Position numbers and translations under genes: made by a program. DNA of 64,000 nucleotides, taken from positions 62,001-126,000 of the forward strand of contig CAWBFN010000003.1 of assembly GCA_963788125.1 (NCBI GenBank). Direction: 5' to 3'. A model generated the notes under the pieces. The model worked only from the letters and a program-made list of their open reading frames with translations, did not search any database and was not told the DNA's origin. This DNA comes from Bog-473 sp963788125 (GTDB lineage: Bacteria > Actinomycetota > Acidimicrobiia > Acidimicrobiales > RAAP-2). This document shows positions 34,573-43,442 of this stretch, one piece after another (position 1 is the first letter of the stretch; the number at the start of each line of letters is the position of its first letter).

Positions 34573-35517
34573 TCACGCGTCGACCGTCAGGGCGCTGATC
34601 AGCTCCACCGACAGGTCCCACAACCGACACGCCGTGTCCGGATCGGCAATGGTGGCGTCGTAGCCGGACCACGGATGCGTGTCCGGCCCCGCCGGTACCG
34701 CCTCGGCACAGTCCTCGAGCACGAGCCCCCCGCGCCCTTCGAGCTCGGGGGCCGTCGCCGCCCACAGCGTCGTTGCCGCTGCCTGAGCGGCCGTTTTGAG
34801 CATCGGGTTGAGCGAGCCGTCCTCGGCAATGAAACCGATGGCGCGCTTGAGCTCCTCTCCGTGGAAGCGTTGCAGTCCCGTGAGCGACGATCCGGGCAGA
34901 ACGGCATTGGCGAAGATGCCCTCGGGGCCCCAGCGGCGGCTCGCTTCCTGGGCGAACAAGATGTTGGCGCTCTTCGATTCGGCGTAGGCCATGCCGGCGT
35001 GGTGTTCGCGCCCGTGCCATTGCAGATCATCGAGATGCACCGGCATGTTGTGGTGGGCGCCCGAACTCACGACGACGATCCGCGCCCCCCGCTCGGCCAT
35101 CTGCGCTCTCAGCCGCAGCGCGAGCATGAAGTGGCCGAGATGGTTGGTGGCGAATCGCACGTCGAGCCCGTTGGGGAGGTGTGCATCCGGCGTCTTGGAA
35201 ACACCGGCGTTGGCGATGAGCAGGTCGACCGGCCCCTCAATGCGATCAGCGAAGTCGGCCACCGAGGACAGCTCTCGCAGGTCGAGGGCCATGACCCGTG
35301 GCGCGCTCGTCGTCTCGTCCGCGATGGCGCGGGCGACCGTCTCGCCCGCCACCACGTCGCGCACACCGAGCACCACGTCCGCGCCGGCTGCTGCCAGCGC
35401 ACGCGCCGTCTCCACACCGATCCCCGAAGACGCCCCCGTGACGACGGCGAGTCGACCACTCAGGTCAGCAGATCGCGCCACCTCCTCCGCGGTGGTCTCC
35501 CGGCCGAACCGGTTCAC
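34573..35517 (-). CDS. SDR-family oxidoreductase (retinol dehydrogenase-like)
   Basis: A 314-residue SDR of the WW-oxidoreductase/retinol-dehydrogenase-like type. The N-terminus MNRFGRETTAEEV is typical of this actinobacterial group. TGASSGIG binds the cofactor, IANAG follows near 100, and the catalytic residues are Ser in VVSSGAHH and Tyr-x3-Lys in YAESK. The GTG start has no clear ribosome site. It is the last gene of a five-gene minus cluster, 105 bases after its upstream neighbour, and that spacer contains 17-bp tandem repeats. Acts on a hydrophobic alcohol or ketone by family analogy. Confidence 0.88.
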   Translation of the reverse strand: MNRFGRETTAEEVARSADLSGRLAVVTGASSGIGVETARALAAAGADVVLGVRDVVAGETVARAIADETTSAPRVMALDLRELSSVADFADRIEGPVDLLIANAGVSKTPDAHLPNGLDVRFATNHLGHFMLALRLRAQMAERGARIVVVSSGAHHNMPVHLDDLQWHGREHHAGMAYAESKSANILFAQEASRRWGPEGIFANAVLPGSSLTGLQRFHGEELKRAIGFIAEDGSLNPMLKTAAQAAATTLWAATAPELEGRGGLVLEDCAEAVPAGPDTHPWSGYDATIADPDTACRLWDLSVELISALTVDA

Positions 35518-35576
35518 GCGCCGCGCGACGGTCCGTCATGCGGAGAGGGGGCGATCATCGTCGCTCGTCGAGCTGA

Positions 35577-35633
35577 CGATTCCGCTTATCATGCTCGATT
35601 CCGTATCATGCTCGATTCCGTATCATGCTCGAT
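35577..35633. repeat. 17-bp tandem repeats upstream of the SDR gene
   Basis: The unit TATCATGCTCGATTCCG occurs perfectly at 35587-35603 and 35604-35620, with 13 bases of a third at 35621-35633 that run into the 3' end of the upstream gene. A preceding CGATTCCG at 35577-35584, separated by CT, looks like the tail of a further copy. The array lies about 60-115 bases upstream of the SDR start, where operator repeats would sit. It could equally be a slippage product. Confidence 0.8.
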
Positions 35634-36663
35634 CGACCTGCTCCGCAGGGCTCGACCGTTCCAGCATCCCGTTGGCCGACTCGTCGTCCCAGGTGTAGTG
35701 GGCGATGGCCTGCTGGAGGTTGAACCCCCCGTCGGCTCCGGGCAGCATGTGGAAGGTCGAAACGACGGTCTCGCCTTCGATCCTCGTCGCGCCGCGGTCG
35801 GTCTCGAGGACGAGGGACACTTCTTGGCCCTTGTGCTGCAGTCTCCGTAGCCATGGCGCCTCTACCACCCGCGCCGGGATCAGTTCTCCGTCGCCCTCGA
35901 ACAAGAAACCCTCGTCCAAGGTCGGCTTGCCGTCGGCCCGCGGCGGATAGGTGCAGTAGCCGAAGGCGCGCCCGCTGGGGAAGACCGCTGACTGCCAGGC
36001 ATGGCCCCTGAAGGTGGCCAACCGGCGGATGCCCGTGCGGCGAACGCGCAGCCCGCCGCCGTCGAGTTGGCGTACGTCGTCCCCGATGCGCAGGCTGCCG
36101 GTGGCCCGGAAGAGCTGCTCGAAGCGCGGGCCGCCCATCAGGTCGCCCTCCTCTTGGGTCGCCAGTACTCGGGCTTGATCGTCACGGAGCGTACCGATCT
36201 CCCAGGGCGGCACGGCCGACCTGATATCGACATTGAGCTCGACCTCGACGAGGGGCCCTCCGCTTTCCCCGGCCAACCAGCCATCCAGCTGCGCCTCGGC
36301 CGATGTCGACGTCCCGGTACCGTCGATCCGACACCGCCAGTGACGGTAGGGCTCAATCAGCTCGAACGACAGTGGCCCGGCCCCCAGGATCCGGGGCCGA
36401 CCGTCTGCGCCCAGTGGGTCATGCACCTTTCCCGGTCCGAACATGTTGACCACCTGCCCGTCGGCGAACGCCAGGTTCACCTGAATGTCGTGGGTGTCCC
36501 ACTGGTCGGCCACCGCCTCGACCCCGATACGTGGCATCCCGAACTCGGTGCCGTTGTCCCAGATCCACGCGTTGACCGACTCACGCATCTCGGGGTTGTC
36601 CGGCTGCGTGGCGAACACGTACTCGCGGTCGTCGCTGAATCCACCTGTCAGGTCAATGGCCAT
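35623..36663 (-). CDS. Hypothetical beta-rich protein, CrtC/DUF7064-like
   Basis: A 346-residue protein with no catalytic motif that I can name. It is rich in Trp, Tyr and beta-strand-like segments such as WIWDNGTEFG, SFELIEPYRHWR and TYPPRADG, and ends with T-F-H-M-L-P followed by N-L-Q-Q-A. This resembles the two-barrel hydroxyneurosporene-synthase-like proteins (DUF7064/DUF7065 type) of actinobacterial and sphingomonad degradation loci. ATG 36663 has GGAAGCGGGGG; upstream ATG/TTG codons to 36711 lack a site. Its 3' end overlaps tandem repeats. Function unknown; a hydratase or lipid-binding role is only a guess. Confidence 0.55.
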   Translation of the reverse strand: MAIDLTGGFSDDREYVFATQPDNPEMRESVNAWIWDNGTEFGMPRIGVEAVADQWDTHDIQVNLAFADGQVVNMFGPGKVHDPLGADGRPRILGAGPLSFELIEPYRHWRCRIDGTGTSTSAEAQLDGWLAGESGGPLVEVELNVDIRSAVPPWEIGTLRDDQARVLATQEEGDLMGGPRFEQLFRATGSLRIGDDVRQLDGGGLRVRRTGIRRLATFRGHAWQSAVFPSGRAFGYCTYPPRADGKPTLDEGFLFEGDGELIPARVVEAPWLRRLQHKGQEVSLVLETDRGATRIEGETVVSTFHMLPGADGGFNLQQAIAHYTWDDESANGMLERSSPAEQVDRA

Positions 36664-36753
36664 GGCCCCCGCTTCCGCAAATTGGTAGCAGTATTCTGCC
36701 ATCATTTCCAAGAGGGTGTCAACGCTCCCTCACGCTGCACCTTGACGGACTCG

Positions 36754-37770
36754 TCAGAGAGGCTGCGGGCCGAGTGATGACCCCTCGAGGGCCTCGACCA
36801 GCGCGGGAACGTCGGCTAAGGAGCGGAGCTGGTCGTTGAGGTGCGTGCAGATCGTGTCATCCCGCATCTCGGCGCGCACGAAGGCGCGCAGTTGCTCGAG
36901 GGGTTGACCGACGATGGCCCGGGCGCTGGCAGCGGCGGCGGGGCAGTCGGGGCCGGGCAAGACTCTCGGCCGGACCTCCACGGTGCGCACCTTGCGGTCG
37001 ACCGCCCCGGCGCTCACGAGAACCTCATACTCGTGCACCGCCGATTCGACTCCGGAGCTCTCCTGGTAGGAGTCGCGGAAGTGCGTGTCGACGATGATGG
37101 CGTCGTCGACCACTGTGATGTCGATCCGCCGCAGCCGCCGCATGCCGTACGTCGGAAGGGGCGGTTCCCAGGGCCAGGCGAGGGGGTCGTCCGGGCGGTC
37201 GAGGTTCCCCGCCGGTGGGCCTTGGCCGATGAGCGGATGGCCCTCGCTGCGGCGCTGATCCATCACGCCGTCGTGGCGTCGACCGATACAGACCACCGGC
37301 AGGTCGACGTTGGCGAAACCGGGCAGCTCACCGGTTTCCTCAATCATGGCCCGGAGCCGGGCCGAGCCGCTCACCAACGCCGCAGCCGGCAGATCGTCGA
37401 AGAGAAGGGCGAGCACCGATCCGTCGCCGAGCGCGAGGTTCGTCGCCGCTGCCTTGCGGAAGCCGCTCGTGAGGTTGGCGCCCTCGAGGAGGGGGAGGTT
37501 CGGCACCGCCGGAACGGACGTGATGGACCGCACGGTCTTCAGCGGCCCTTCGGCGCGCACGTCGACCCGTGCGTCGCCGATGACAACTCCCGCCCCGTCG
37601 GCCGTCGTCAGCAGATCTCGGCCCCGAGCAGTCAGTGCGAAATCCCCGTCGAACCCGTCAGGCCATGTGGAGCGGATGCTCGTCGTTCGACGGAGCGAGC
37701 GCGCCAGGCGGTCCGGCGTGCGCGTCACGGTGCCCAGCGTCCCCGGCCACTCCTCGAACGACAGGATCAT
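36754..37770 (-). CDS. DUF2889 domain-containing protein
   Basis: A 338-residue protein matching DUF2889: the N-terminal R-R-T-T-S-I-R-S-T-W-P-D-G-F-D segment, central strands including V-H-E-Y-E-V-L, and the C-terminal C-T-H-L-N-D-Q-L-R-S-L-A-D-V signature. Cys and His in the last motif could bind metal. ATG 37770 has AAAGGAGG only two bases away, which is tight; ATG 37791 would overlap the upstream gene. It begins ten bases after the 2-hydroxyacid dehydrogenase stop and is surely co-transcribed. The family function is unknown. Confidence 0.82.
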   Translation of the reverse strand: MILSFEEWPGTLGTVTRTPDRLARSLRRTTSIRSTWPDGFDGDFALTARGRDLLTTADGAGVVIGDARVDVRAEGPLKTVRSITSVPAVPNLPLLEGANLTSGFRKAAATNLALGDGSVLALLFDDLPAAALVSGSARLRAMIEETGELPGFANVDLPVVCIGRRHDGVMDQRRSEGHPLIGQGPPAGNLDRPDDPLAWPWEPPLPTYGMRRLRRIDITVVDDAIIVDTHFRDSYQESSGVESAVHEYEVLVSAGAVDRKVRTVEVRPRVLPGPDCPAAAASARAIVGQPLEQLRAFVRAEMRDDTICTHLNDQLRSLADVPALVEALEGSSLGPQPL

Positions 37771-37780
37771 GCCCTCCTTT

Positions 37781-38827
37781 CTACCCGACATACGGCGTCG
37801 TCTCGACCGGTCCCGCCTGCGCTGCGCTCCGCAGGGCGCGGCGGTTGGGCCACACCTCGGGATTCACCAGCCGCCAGGGTCGCTGGCCGCGCAGCGCCCG
37901 AAGCATCTCACGGGCGGCCGTTCGGGCGAGCGCCGGAAAGCTGTCGGCCACCCAGCCGCCGATGTGGGGAGTCAGGACCACGTTGTCGAGCTCGAACAGC
38001 ACATGCCCGTCCGGCAGCGGCTCCGGGTCGAACACGTCGAGTGCCGCCCCCGCCAGGTGGCCGCCGGTGAGCGCCTCCACCAACGCCTCCGTATCGACCG
38101 TGCCCCCACGCGAGAGGTTCACCAGCACGGAACCGCGCTTCATCCGCGCCAGCTGGGCCGAGCCGATCATGCCCCTCGTCTCACCGTTGAGCGGGACACT
38201 CAGGCTCACATAGTCGGACCGCCCCAGAAGCTCGTCGAGGTCTTCGACGACCGTGACGCGCTGGCGGGCGGCTTCCTCGGGATCGCAGCTCGGCGAGTAC
38301 ACCAGGACGTCCATGTCGAAGGCCACACGGCACTTCTCGGCCAGGTCCCTCCCGATGAATCCGAAGCCGATGACGCCGAGGGTCTTGCCTCGAAGTTGGG
38401 TCGGCCAACCGGGCCACCCGGTGCCGTTGAACGCCCTACGTCCGACGAAACGGCGTTCGCTGTGCATCACCCGGTCCGCGTAGGCAATGCGCTTGGCGAA
38501 GGCCAACATGAGCCCCACGCCGTGCTCGGCTACCGCGGAGTACTGGGACCCGGCTGCGCTGACCACCATGATTCCGGCTTGCGTGGCGGCAGCAATGTCG
38601 ATGTGATCGCACCCGGACCCGTAGCTGGCGATGACCTCCAACCGCGCGCCGAGGGCGATGTCGGACGAGGAGCCCCCGCCGCCCAGGCCCTGTACGGTCG
38701 CCAGCGCGACCGTCTGCTCGTCGGGACCCAGGCGCCAACCTTCAACGACGTCGACCTCGCCACGCAGCATGTCGAGGCCCAGAGGGTCGAGCATCGGCGT
38801 GGTGAGCAGCACCCGCTTCCTGGTCAC
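37781..38827 (-). CDS. D-isomer-specific 2-hydroxyacid dehydrogenase
   Basis: A 348-residue enzyme with the NAD-binding GVIGFGFIG motif near residue 150. Catalytic residues follow the family order: Arg in NLSRGGTVD, Glu in DVFDPEPLP and His in TPHIGGW. It reduces a 2-keto acid or oxidises a D-2-hydroxy acid. GTG 38827 is chosen for the domain boundary (TRKRVLLTTP), but no strong ribosome site is present, and GTG 38866 is possible. It lies between a TauD-like dioxygenase and DUF2889. Confidence 0.9.
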   Translation of the reverse strand: MTRKRVLLTTPMLDPLGLDMLRGEVDVVEGWRLGPDEQTVALATVQGLGGGGSSSDIALGARLEVIASYGSGCDHIDIAAATQAGIMVVSAAGSQYSAVAEHGVGLMLAFAKRIAYADRVMHSERRFVGRRAFNGTGWPGWPTQLRGKTLGVIGFGFIGRDLAEKCRVAFDMDVLVYSPSCDPEEAARQRVTVVEDLDELLGRSDYVSLSVPLNGETRGMIGSAQLARMKRGSVLVNLSRGGTVDTEALVEALTGGHLAGAALDVFDPEPLPDGHVLFELDNVVLTPHIGGWVADSFPALARTAAREMLRALRGQRPWRLVNPEVWPNRRALRSAAQAGPVETTPYVG

Positions 38828-38890
38828 GCCACGATCATCCGGCCGTCGGGATCCGGGGTCCGACACCCGTCGGCGCAGGGTGATCGGTAC

Positions 38891-39811
38891 CTAGGCGGCA
38901 CTGTGGAGATGGAGCGGCGACACGGGCGCTACCGAGCCCGCGGTGACCCGCACGAGTCTGCGTTCGTGCGGACGGTAGTCCTGCGGAGCCAGATGGAGAC
39001 AGACGAGCTCATCCCACACGACCATGTCGCCGGGGCACCAGTGGTGCCGATAGACGAAGTCGGGAGTGGCGATGTGGCGGTGGAGGAACCGGAGGGTGTT
39101 CGCACTCTCGCTGTCGGTCATGCCGACGATGCGTGTCGTGTAGTTCGGGTTCACGAACAGAGCCCGACGACGGCTGTGTGGATGTTCGATGACCACCGGA
39201 TGCTCCCTCGGCGGATACTCGGCATCGAATCGGGCCTCAGCGTCCTCGCCGTACTGCCAGATCTGGATCCCCTGCTTGAAACCCTCGGGCACCTCGTGGA
39301 CCGCCTTCAAGGTGACCAGCCACTCCTGCATGACTGGCGAGAGCGCGTCGTACGCCGCGCACAGGGACGCGAAGCCCGTGTCGCCGCCCACCGGAGGAAT
39401 GACCTCCGCTCGGAGAGCAGCGGCCTGGGGGAGTTCCCTCATGAACGACGAGTCCGTGTGCCAGCCCTGGAACTCCGAGACCCGGTGGTGTTGGTTGAAG
39501 ACGACTGCTCTCTGGCTCTTCCCTTCCCGATCCACCGTCCCACCGGCCTTCGCGTCGACGACCAGCGTCGCATTCGGCTCACCGAGGAATCGGAAGACCT
39601 CCAGCGGCTGGACCACTCCAAAGCAGGACACCAAGCGAATCTGCTCGTCCATTCCGACGTCGCGCCCCGGAAAGACCAGGACCTGGTGGTCCCACAGGGC
39701 CTGGGCGAGCTGGAGCTGCACGTCCTCAGCGATGTCGCGTCGTAGCTCGACTCCCTCGACCCGTGCGCCTATGGACGAGCTCAGCTTCGTCACGCAGATG
39801 TCGCCACTCAT
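38891..39811 (-). CDS. TauD/TfdA-family dioxygenase
   Basis: A 306-residue Fe(II)/2-oxoglutarate oxygenase. The iron triad is His118-x-Asp120 in QGWHTD and a distal His273 in W-D-E-L-V-C-L-H-L-A-P; an Arg in RRLVRV follows for 2-oxoglutarate. ATG 39811 has GGAAGGGGGG upstream. It is the first gene of the minus cluster and is divergent from an SDR. The family includes taurine, 2,4-D and alkylsulfatase-type dioxygenases, so ether or ester cleavage by hydroxylation is possible. Confidence 0.92.
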   Translation of the reverse strand: MSGDICVTKLSSSIGARVEGVELRRDIAEDVQLQLAQALWDHQVLVFPGRDVGMDEQIRLVSCFGVVQPLEVFRFLGEPNATLVVDAKAGGTVDREGKSQRAVVFNQHHRVSEFQGWHTDSSFMRELPQAAALRAEVIPPVGGDTGFASLCAAYDALSPVMQEWLVTLKAVHEVPEGFKQGIQIWQYGEDAEARFDAEYPPREHPVVIEHPHSRRRALFVNPNYTTRIVGMTDSESANTLRFLHRHIATPDFVYRHHWCPGDMVVWDELVCLHLAPQDYRPHERRLVRVTAGSVAPVSPLHLHSAA

Positions 39812-39913
39812 CGCCAACCCCCCTTCCATGCCGTCTCACCATGCTACGGCACCCAGCCCGTTGGAGGTCCGGTGAAGGCGCGACTGATCGGAGCCGGCCC
39901 CCGCAGCCGCATC

Positions 39914-39919
39914 TAGAAT
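39914..39919 (+). promoter_or_regulatory. -10 box for a leaderless transcript
   Basis: TAGAAT lies exactly six bases before ATG 39926 and no Shine-Dalgarno is present, the layout expected for leaderless actinobacterial messages. The same arrangement with weaker hexamers is seen before 9259, 15204 and 18256, and with TACTCT before 53374 on the minus strand. Confidence 0.55.
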
Positions 39920-39925
39920 CCGGCC

Positions 39926-40762
39926 ATGACCCCCAGTGCAGACGCGACCAGTATGCCCGACCTGCCGCTCGAGTCCCGCGGGGAGGCACCGGGCCACGGC
40001 CGGATGGTCGGGCGCCGGGTCGTCGTCGTCGGAGCCGGACAGACCGACTTCCACATGGCGGACCAGCCGATCGGCAACGGACGGGCCATTTCCGTCCTGC
40101 TCGCTCGCGAGGGTGCCAGGGTCGTCGCCGTCGACTGCAACGAGTCGGCCGCCGCTGCCACCGTCGATCTGATCACTACCGCCGGGGGTGAGGCGCGTGC
40201 GGTGGTCGCGGACGTGGCCGACCCGCGCGACGTCGAGGAGATGATCGGCCGCGCCAACGAGTGGCTGGGTGGTATCGACGGCGTCGCCTACAACGTGGGC
40301 ATCCCCGGCCCGCGGGGTATTTCCGCCGCAACGCCCGAGGAATGGGACGCGACGTTCGACGTGAACCTGCGGGGAGCGATGCTGACCGCCCGCGCTGCCC
40401 TCCCGATCATGGAGCCTGGTTCGTCGCTCGTGTTCATCTCGTCGATCGCCGCGCTCAAGCCCACCGGCCGGCTCGTGGCCTACGAGACGTCGAAGGCGGC
40501 GCTCGGCGGGCTCATGCGGGCCGTGGCCATGGAGGGCAAGGACCACTCCATCCGGGCGAACGTCGTGATGCTGGGGCTCATCGACACCGGCTTGGGTCGG
40601 AACGCGAACGACGCCACGGGTCGAACGACCATTCCGGTGCCGCTGGGCCGCCATGGCACCGCCTGGGAAGTGGCGTATGCCGCGCTCTTCCTGCTTTCGC
40701 ACGAATCCGCCTACGTCACCGGGCAGACCTTGGCTGTCGACGGGGGCCGGACCACGCTCTGA
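39926..40762 (+). CDS. SDR-family oxidoreductase
   Basis: A 278-residue SDR. Its cofactor loop is an extended version, VVVGAGQT...IGNGRA, with about eight extra residues, a feature of SDRs near decarboxylase/hydrolase genes. The YNVG motif replaces NNAG near residue 118. Catalytic Ser is in FISSIAA and Tyr-x3-Lys is YETSK. ATG 39926 has TAGAAT at -10 spacing and no ribosome site, so the message is probably leaderless. It is divergent from the dioxygenase cluster. Confidence 0.87.
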   Translation: MTPSADATSMPDLPLESRGEAPGHGRMVGRRVVVVGAGQTDFHMADQPIGNGRAISVLLAREGARVVAVDCNESAAAATVDLITTAGGEARAVVADVADPRDVEEMIGRANEWLGGIDGVAYNVGIPGPRGISAATPEEWDATFDVNLRGAMLTARAALPIMEPGSSLVFISSIAALKPTGRLVAYETSKAALGGLMRAVAMEGKDHSIRANVVMLGLIDTGLGRNANDATGRTTIPVPLGRHGTAWEVAYAALFLLSHESAYVTGQTLAVDGGRTTL

Positions 40763-40816
40763 GCGAGCAGCGCGGGTGGCAGAGCATGGGTAGGGCGAGA
40801 GGCGCGGCCGTGACCG

Positions 40817-41672
40817 TCAGGGGAGCGTGCGCACAGGCCTACCGGTGCTCTCGGCCCACCTCCCGATGACCTCGTCGTAGGCGCCCTGGCGTGTCAGCCA
40901 CCCCTTGTTGGGAATGCTCCAGGAGCGCTCGGGCAGGGAGCCGTGCTCGAAGACGTGGCGGGCCATCTCGTAGTGGGCCTGCGCGGCGGCAACCACCCCG
41001 TAGCCGGTGAAGAGGCTGAACTGCAGCCCGGGCAGCAGTTCCTGGTATCCGCCGAGTGGGATGCTGACCGCGGCAGCGATCTCCCGGATCTGGTCCTCGT
41101 CCGCGAAGGTGGGGATGAGCGCGTCGGCCCCGGCCTCGGTGTAGGCGACAGCCCGGGCGATGGCTTCCTCGAGCGACCCATTCCCGCCTCCGTTGGCGAC
41201 CTGGAACTCGTTGGTGCGCACCATGATGACGAAGTCATCCGAGCGGCGCGCCTTCACGGCCGCTTCGATCCGGGCTTGCATGTCGCCTATCGGCAGAAGC
41301 GGCCCGTCCCACGGGGAGTGCTTCGGATCGACCTCATCCTCTATGTGCAGGCCGGCCAACCCGGCCCGCTCATAACGTTGGATGGAACGGTGTACGGAAG
41401 CGATGTTCTCGCCCGCCTCGTCAGCATCGACCACGAGCGGGATGTCGATCACCTCCGCCACCCACCCTGCGATATCGATCATCTCCGTCGGGGTGAAGAC
41501 CCCGTAGTCCGGAATGGCGCGGTGCATCATGCCCGTGGCGTGCCCGCCCATGTAGGCGGCCGGGAACCCGATGTCCTGCACGATGCGTGCCGTCAGCCGC
41601 GCTATAGCAGTCGCCGGCGAGGAACGGTTCGCCGGCCAACAACTCACGGAATCTCGCACCGGGTGTGGTCAT
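40817..41672 (-). pseudogene. PEP mutase/isocitrate lyase-family gene, frameshifted
   Basis: ATG 41672 opens a normal family N-terminus (FRELLAGEPFLAGDCYSA), but this frame then turns to nonsense. At about 41597 an extra G on the coding strand moves the sense to another frame, which continues with LTARIVQDIGFPAAYMGG to the stop at 40817. Restored, it is about 284 residues. DADEAGE and IEDEVDPKHSP are the metal/catalytic regions; the KKCxH motif of true isocitrate lyases is not seen. Such enzymes cleave or rearrange 2-oxo/hydroxy acids. It is the last gene of the minus cluster. Confidence 0.85.
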
Positions 41673-41732
41673 GACGAAGAGCGTAGGTGAAGCGGCCGCA
41701 CCGTGCTCGGCCCCTGTGAATGGTCGGGCCTG

Positions 41733-42233
41733 TTAATGGGAGAGCATGGCCAGAACCTCCGGCTTCACGTGACGCGAGAGATCACCGACGAGATCTGCGT
41801 ACTCCCGACGGATCCGGAGTCTCCATGCGGTGCCGTCGTGAGTGAAGACGTCTTCGTACCTGCCGGCGATGATCACCTGGAGCGGGAAGTCGTCGAAGCC
41901 CTGCAGCACGGTGTAGAAGCACCGGCTTGCCGCCTTCTGACCGTCGTCGGTGAACCAGATGTCGATGTTCGTGATCACGTGTTTCGTGTGCGGAAGCCCG
42001 TCCTCGTAGAAGATGACGCCCGAGTACATGCTCCGGACTTCGTCTGCGGTGAGGGTCGGAATCTCCCTCTCCGGCACTTCGGGAGCGAGTATTCCGTTCG
42101 CGTTGCACATCTTGACCCCGTCAAGAAGTCGGGAGACTCCGGCGATATCCCCGCGATCGACCAGGTCCGGATAGGACAGGATGATCCTCCTGATCTCCTC
42201 GGTCGACTGGGCCCGGTTGAACGTTCCGGCCAC
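41733..42233 (-). CDS. SnoaL-like protein, single domain
   Basis: A 166-residue NTF2-fold protein beginning with E-E-I-R-R-I-I-L-S-Y-P-D-L-V-D-R-G-D. Shared signatures are F-Y-E-D-G-L-P-H-T-K-H-V-I-T-N and the end R-R-E-Y-A-D-L-V-G-D-L-S-R-H-V. The same signatures occur twice in the neighbouring upstream gene, so all three domains are paralogous. GTG 42233 is preferred because GAGAGGAGG ends five bases before it. His in T-K-H may act as acid/base. Possible isomerase or dehydratase; substrate unknown. Confidence 0.82.
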   Translation of the reverse strand: MAGTFNRAQSTEEIRRIILSYPDLVDRGDIAGVSRLLDGVKMCNANGILAPEVPEREIPTLTADEVRSMYSGVIFYEDGLPHTKHVITNIDIWFTDDGQKAASRCFYTVLQGFDDFPLQVIIAGRYEDVFTHDGTAWRLRIRREYADLVGDLSRHVKPEVLAMLSH

Positions 42234-42272
42234 GTGCACCTCCTCTCCTTGACGGCGTCTCGTGCGTCATTC

Positions 42273-43328
42273 TCAGGCCGGGTGATCGGCCGACAACTCG
42301 CCGAGAGTGTCCGCCGAGACGTGCTTGCTGAGGTCACCCACGAGGTCGGTGTACTCGCGACGGCTCACGAGCCTCCAGCCGGCGTCGACCGCTTCGAATT
42401 CATCGTCATATCGACCCGAGATGATGATCTGCAGCGGGAAATCCGACCACCCCTGCAGCACGGTGTAGTAGGACCGCGTGGTTGCCGAACGGCCGTCATC
42501 GGAAAATCGAACGTCGATATTGGTGATCAGGTGCTTGGTGTGAGGTAGCCCGTTGTCGTGGGTGAGAACTGCCGCACGGTAGAGCGATTCGATCTCCGCT
42601 GCCGTCATTGACCGCATCTGGTCGTCCGGGACCCTTTCGGCGTTTCGTCCGACCGCGCCCCCGAATGCGACCCCGTCCAGGAAGACGCCTACTGCGGCGA
42701 AGTCCCCTCGGTCCACCCGCTCGGGGTAGGTCAGAATGATGCGTCGAATCTGTTCGGTGGCCAGAGCCCGATCGAAGGAGCGTCCGGGTTCGTCCTCTTC
42801 CGGTCCGGCGTCCCGACCGACCGGAGCGAACGAGGCGTCAGGGGTGACGTCCAGGTGGCTCGGTTCGCTCACGTGAAAGCCGAGTTCGCCTTTCAGGTCC
42901 ATGCACTCCCGCCGAGCCACCAGCCTCCATGGGCCGTCCGTCCGGCTCAAGGTGTCGTCGTACCGCCCGGTGCAAATCGGCTGCAGTGGTAGTTCGGGTC
43001 GAGCTTGGAGCACGACGTAGGTCGAGTGGGCACGAGCCGAGTGACCGCCGTCTGTGAATGCGATATCGACATTGGTGATCAGGTGCTTGGCATACGAGAG
43101 CCCGTCGGGGTAGAAGACGACGGAGCGCCCGTACATCTCAGCAGCCGCGTCGGCCGAGCCGATGGGCATCTCTTCATCGGACAGCCCGAAGTGACCCAGG
43201 CGCACACCGTCCATGAAGCGCCCCACGCCGGGAAGGTCACCGGAATCGCTTGCCTCGGGATAGCTGAGCACGATCCGGCGTATCTCCTCGGTCGCCTCGG
43301 CTCTGTCGAAGTGCGTTGCCTCGGTCAT
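42273..43328 (-). CDS. Tandem double SnoaL-like domain protein
   Basis: A 351-residue fusion of two SnoaL-like domains joined by an acidic linker (residues about 160-185, rich in Asp, Pro, Glu). Domain 1 has S-Y-P-E-A-S-D-S-G-D and K-H-L-I-T-N-V-D. Domain 2 has T-Y-P-E-R-V-D-R-G-D, K-H-L-I-T-N-I-D and D-L-V-G-D-L-S-K-H-V. Domain 2 is much closer to the single-domain neighbour than domain 1 is, so the newest duplication is between domain 2 and the 41733 gene. ATG 43328 has GGGGAGGGAG upstream. Likely a pseudo-dimer. Confidence 0.85.
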   Translation of the reverse strand: MTEATHFDRAEATEEIRRIVLSYPEASDSGDLPGVGRFMDGVRLGHFGLSDEEMPIGSADAAAEMYGRSVVFYPDGLSYAKHLITNVDIAFTDGGHSARAHSTYVVLQARPELPLQPICTGRYDDTLSRTDGPWRLVARRECMDLKGELGFHVSEPSHLDVTPDASFAPVGRDAGPEEDEPGRSFDRALATEQIRRIILTYPERVDRGDFAAVGVFLDGVAFGGAVGRNAERVPDDQMRSMTAAEIESLYRAAVLTHDNGLPHTKHLITNIDVRFSDDGRSATTRSYYTVLQGWSDFPLQIIISGRYDDEFEAVDAGWRLVSRREYTDLVGDLSKHVSADTLGELSADHPA

Positions 43329-43442
43329 GACTCCCTCCCCAACCTGTCGCCACGGCGGCGAGCTGCCCTCACCGGCTTGTGGTCCCACCACGACCCGACG
43401 CTAGCGCGCGGCGTGTGCCTCACTCTCCAACCGCTGTACTCA

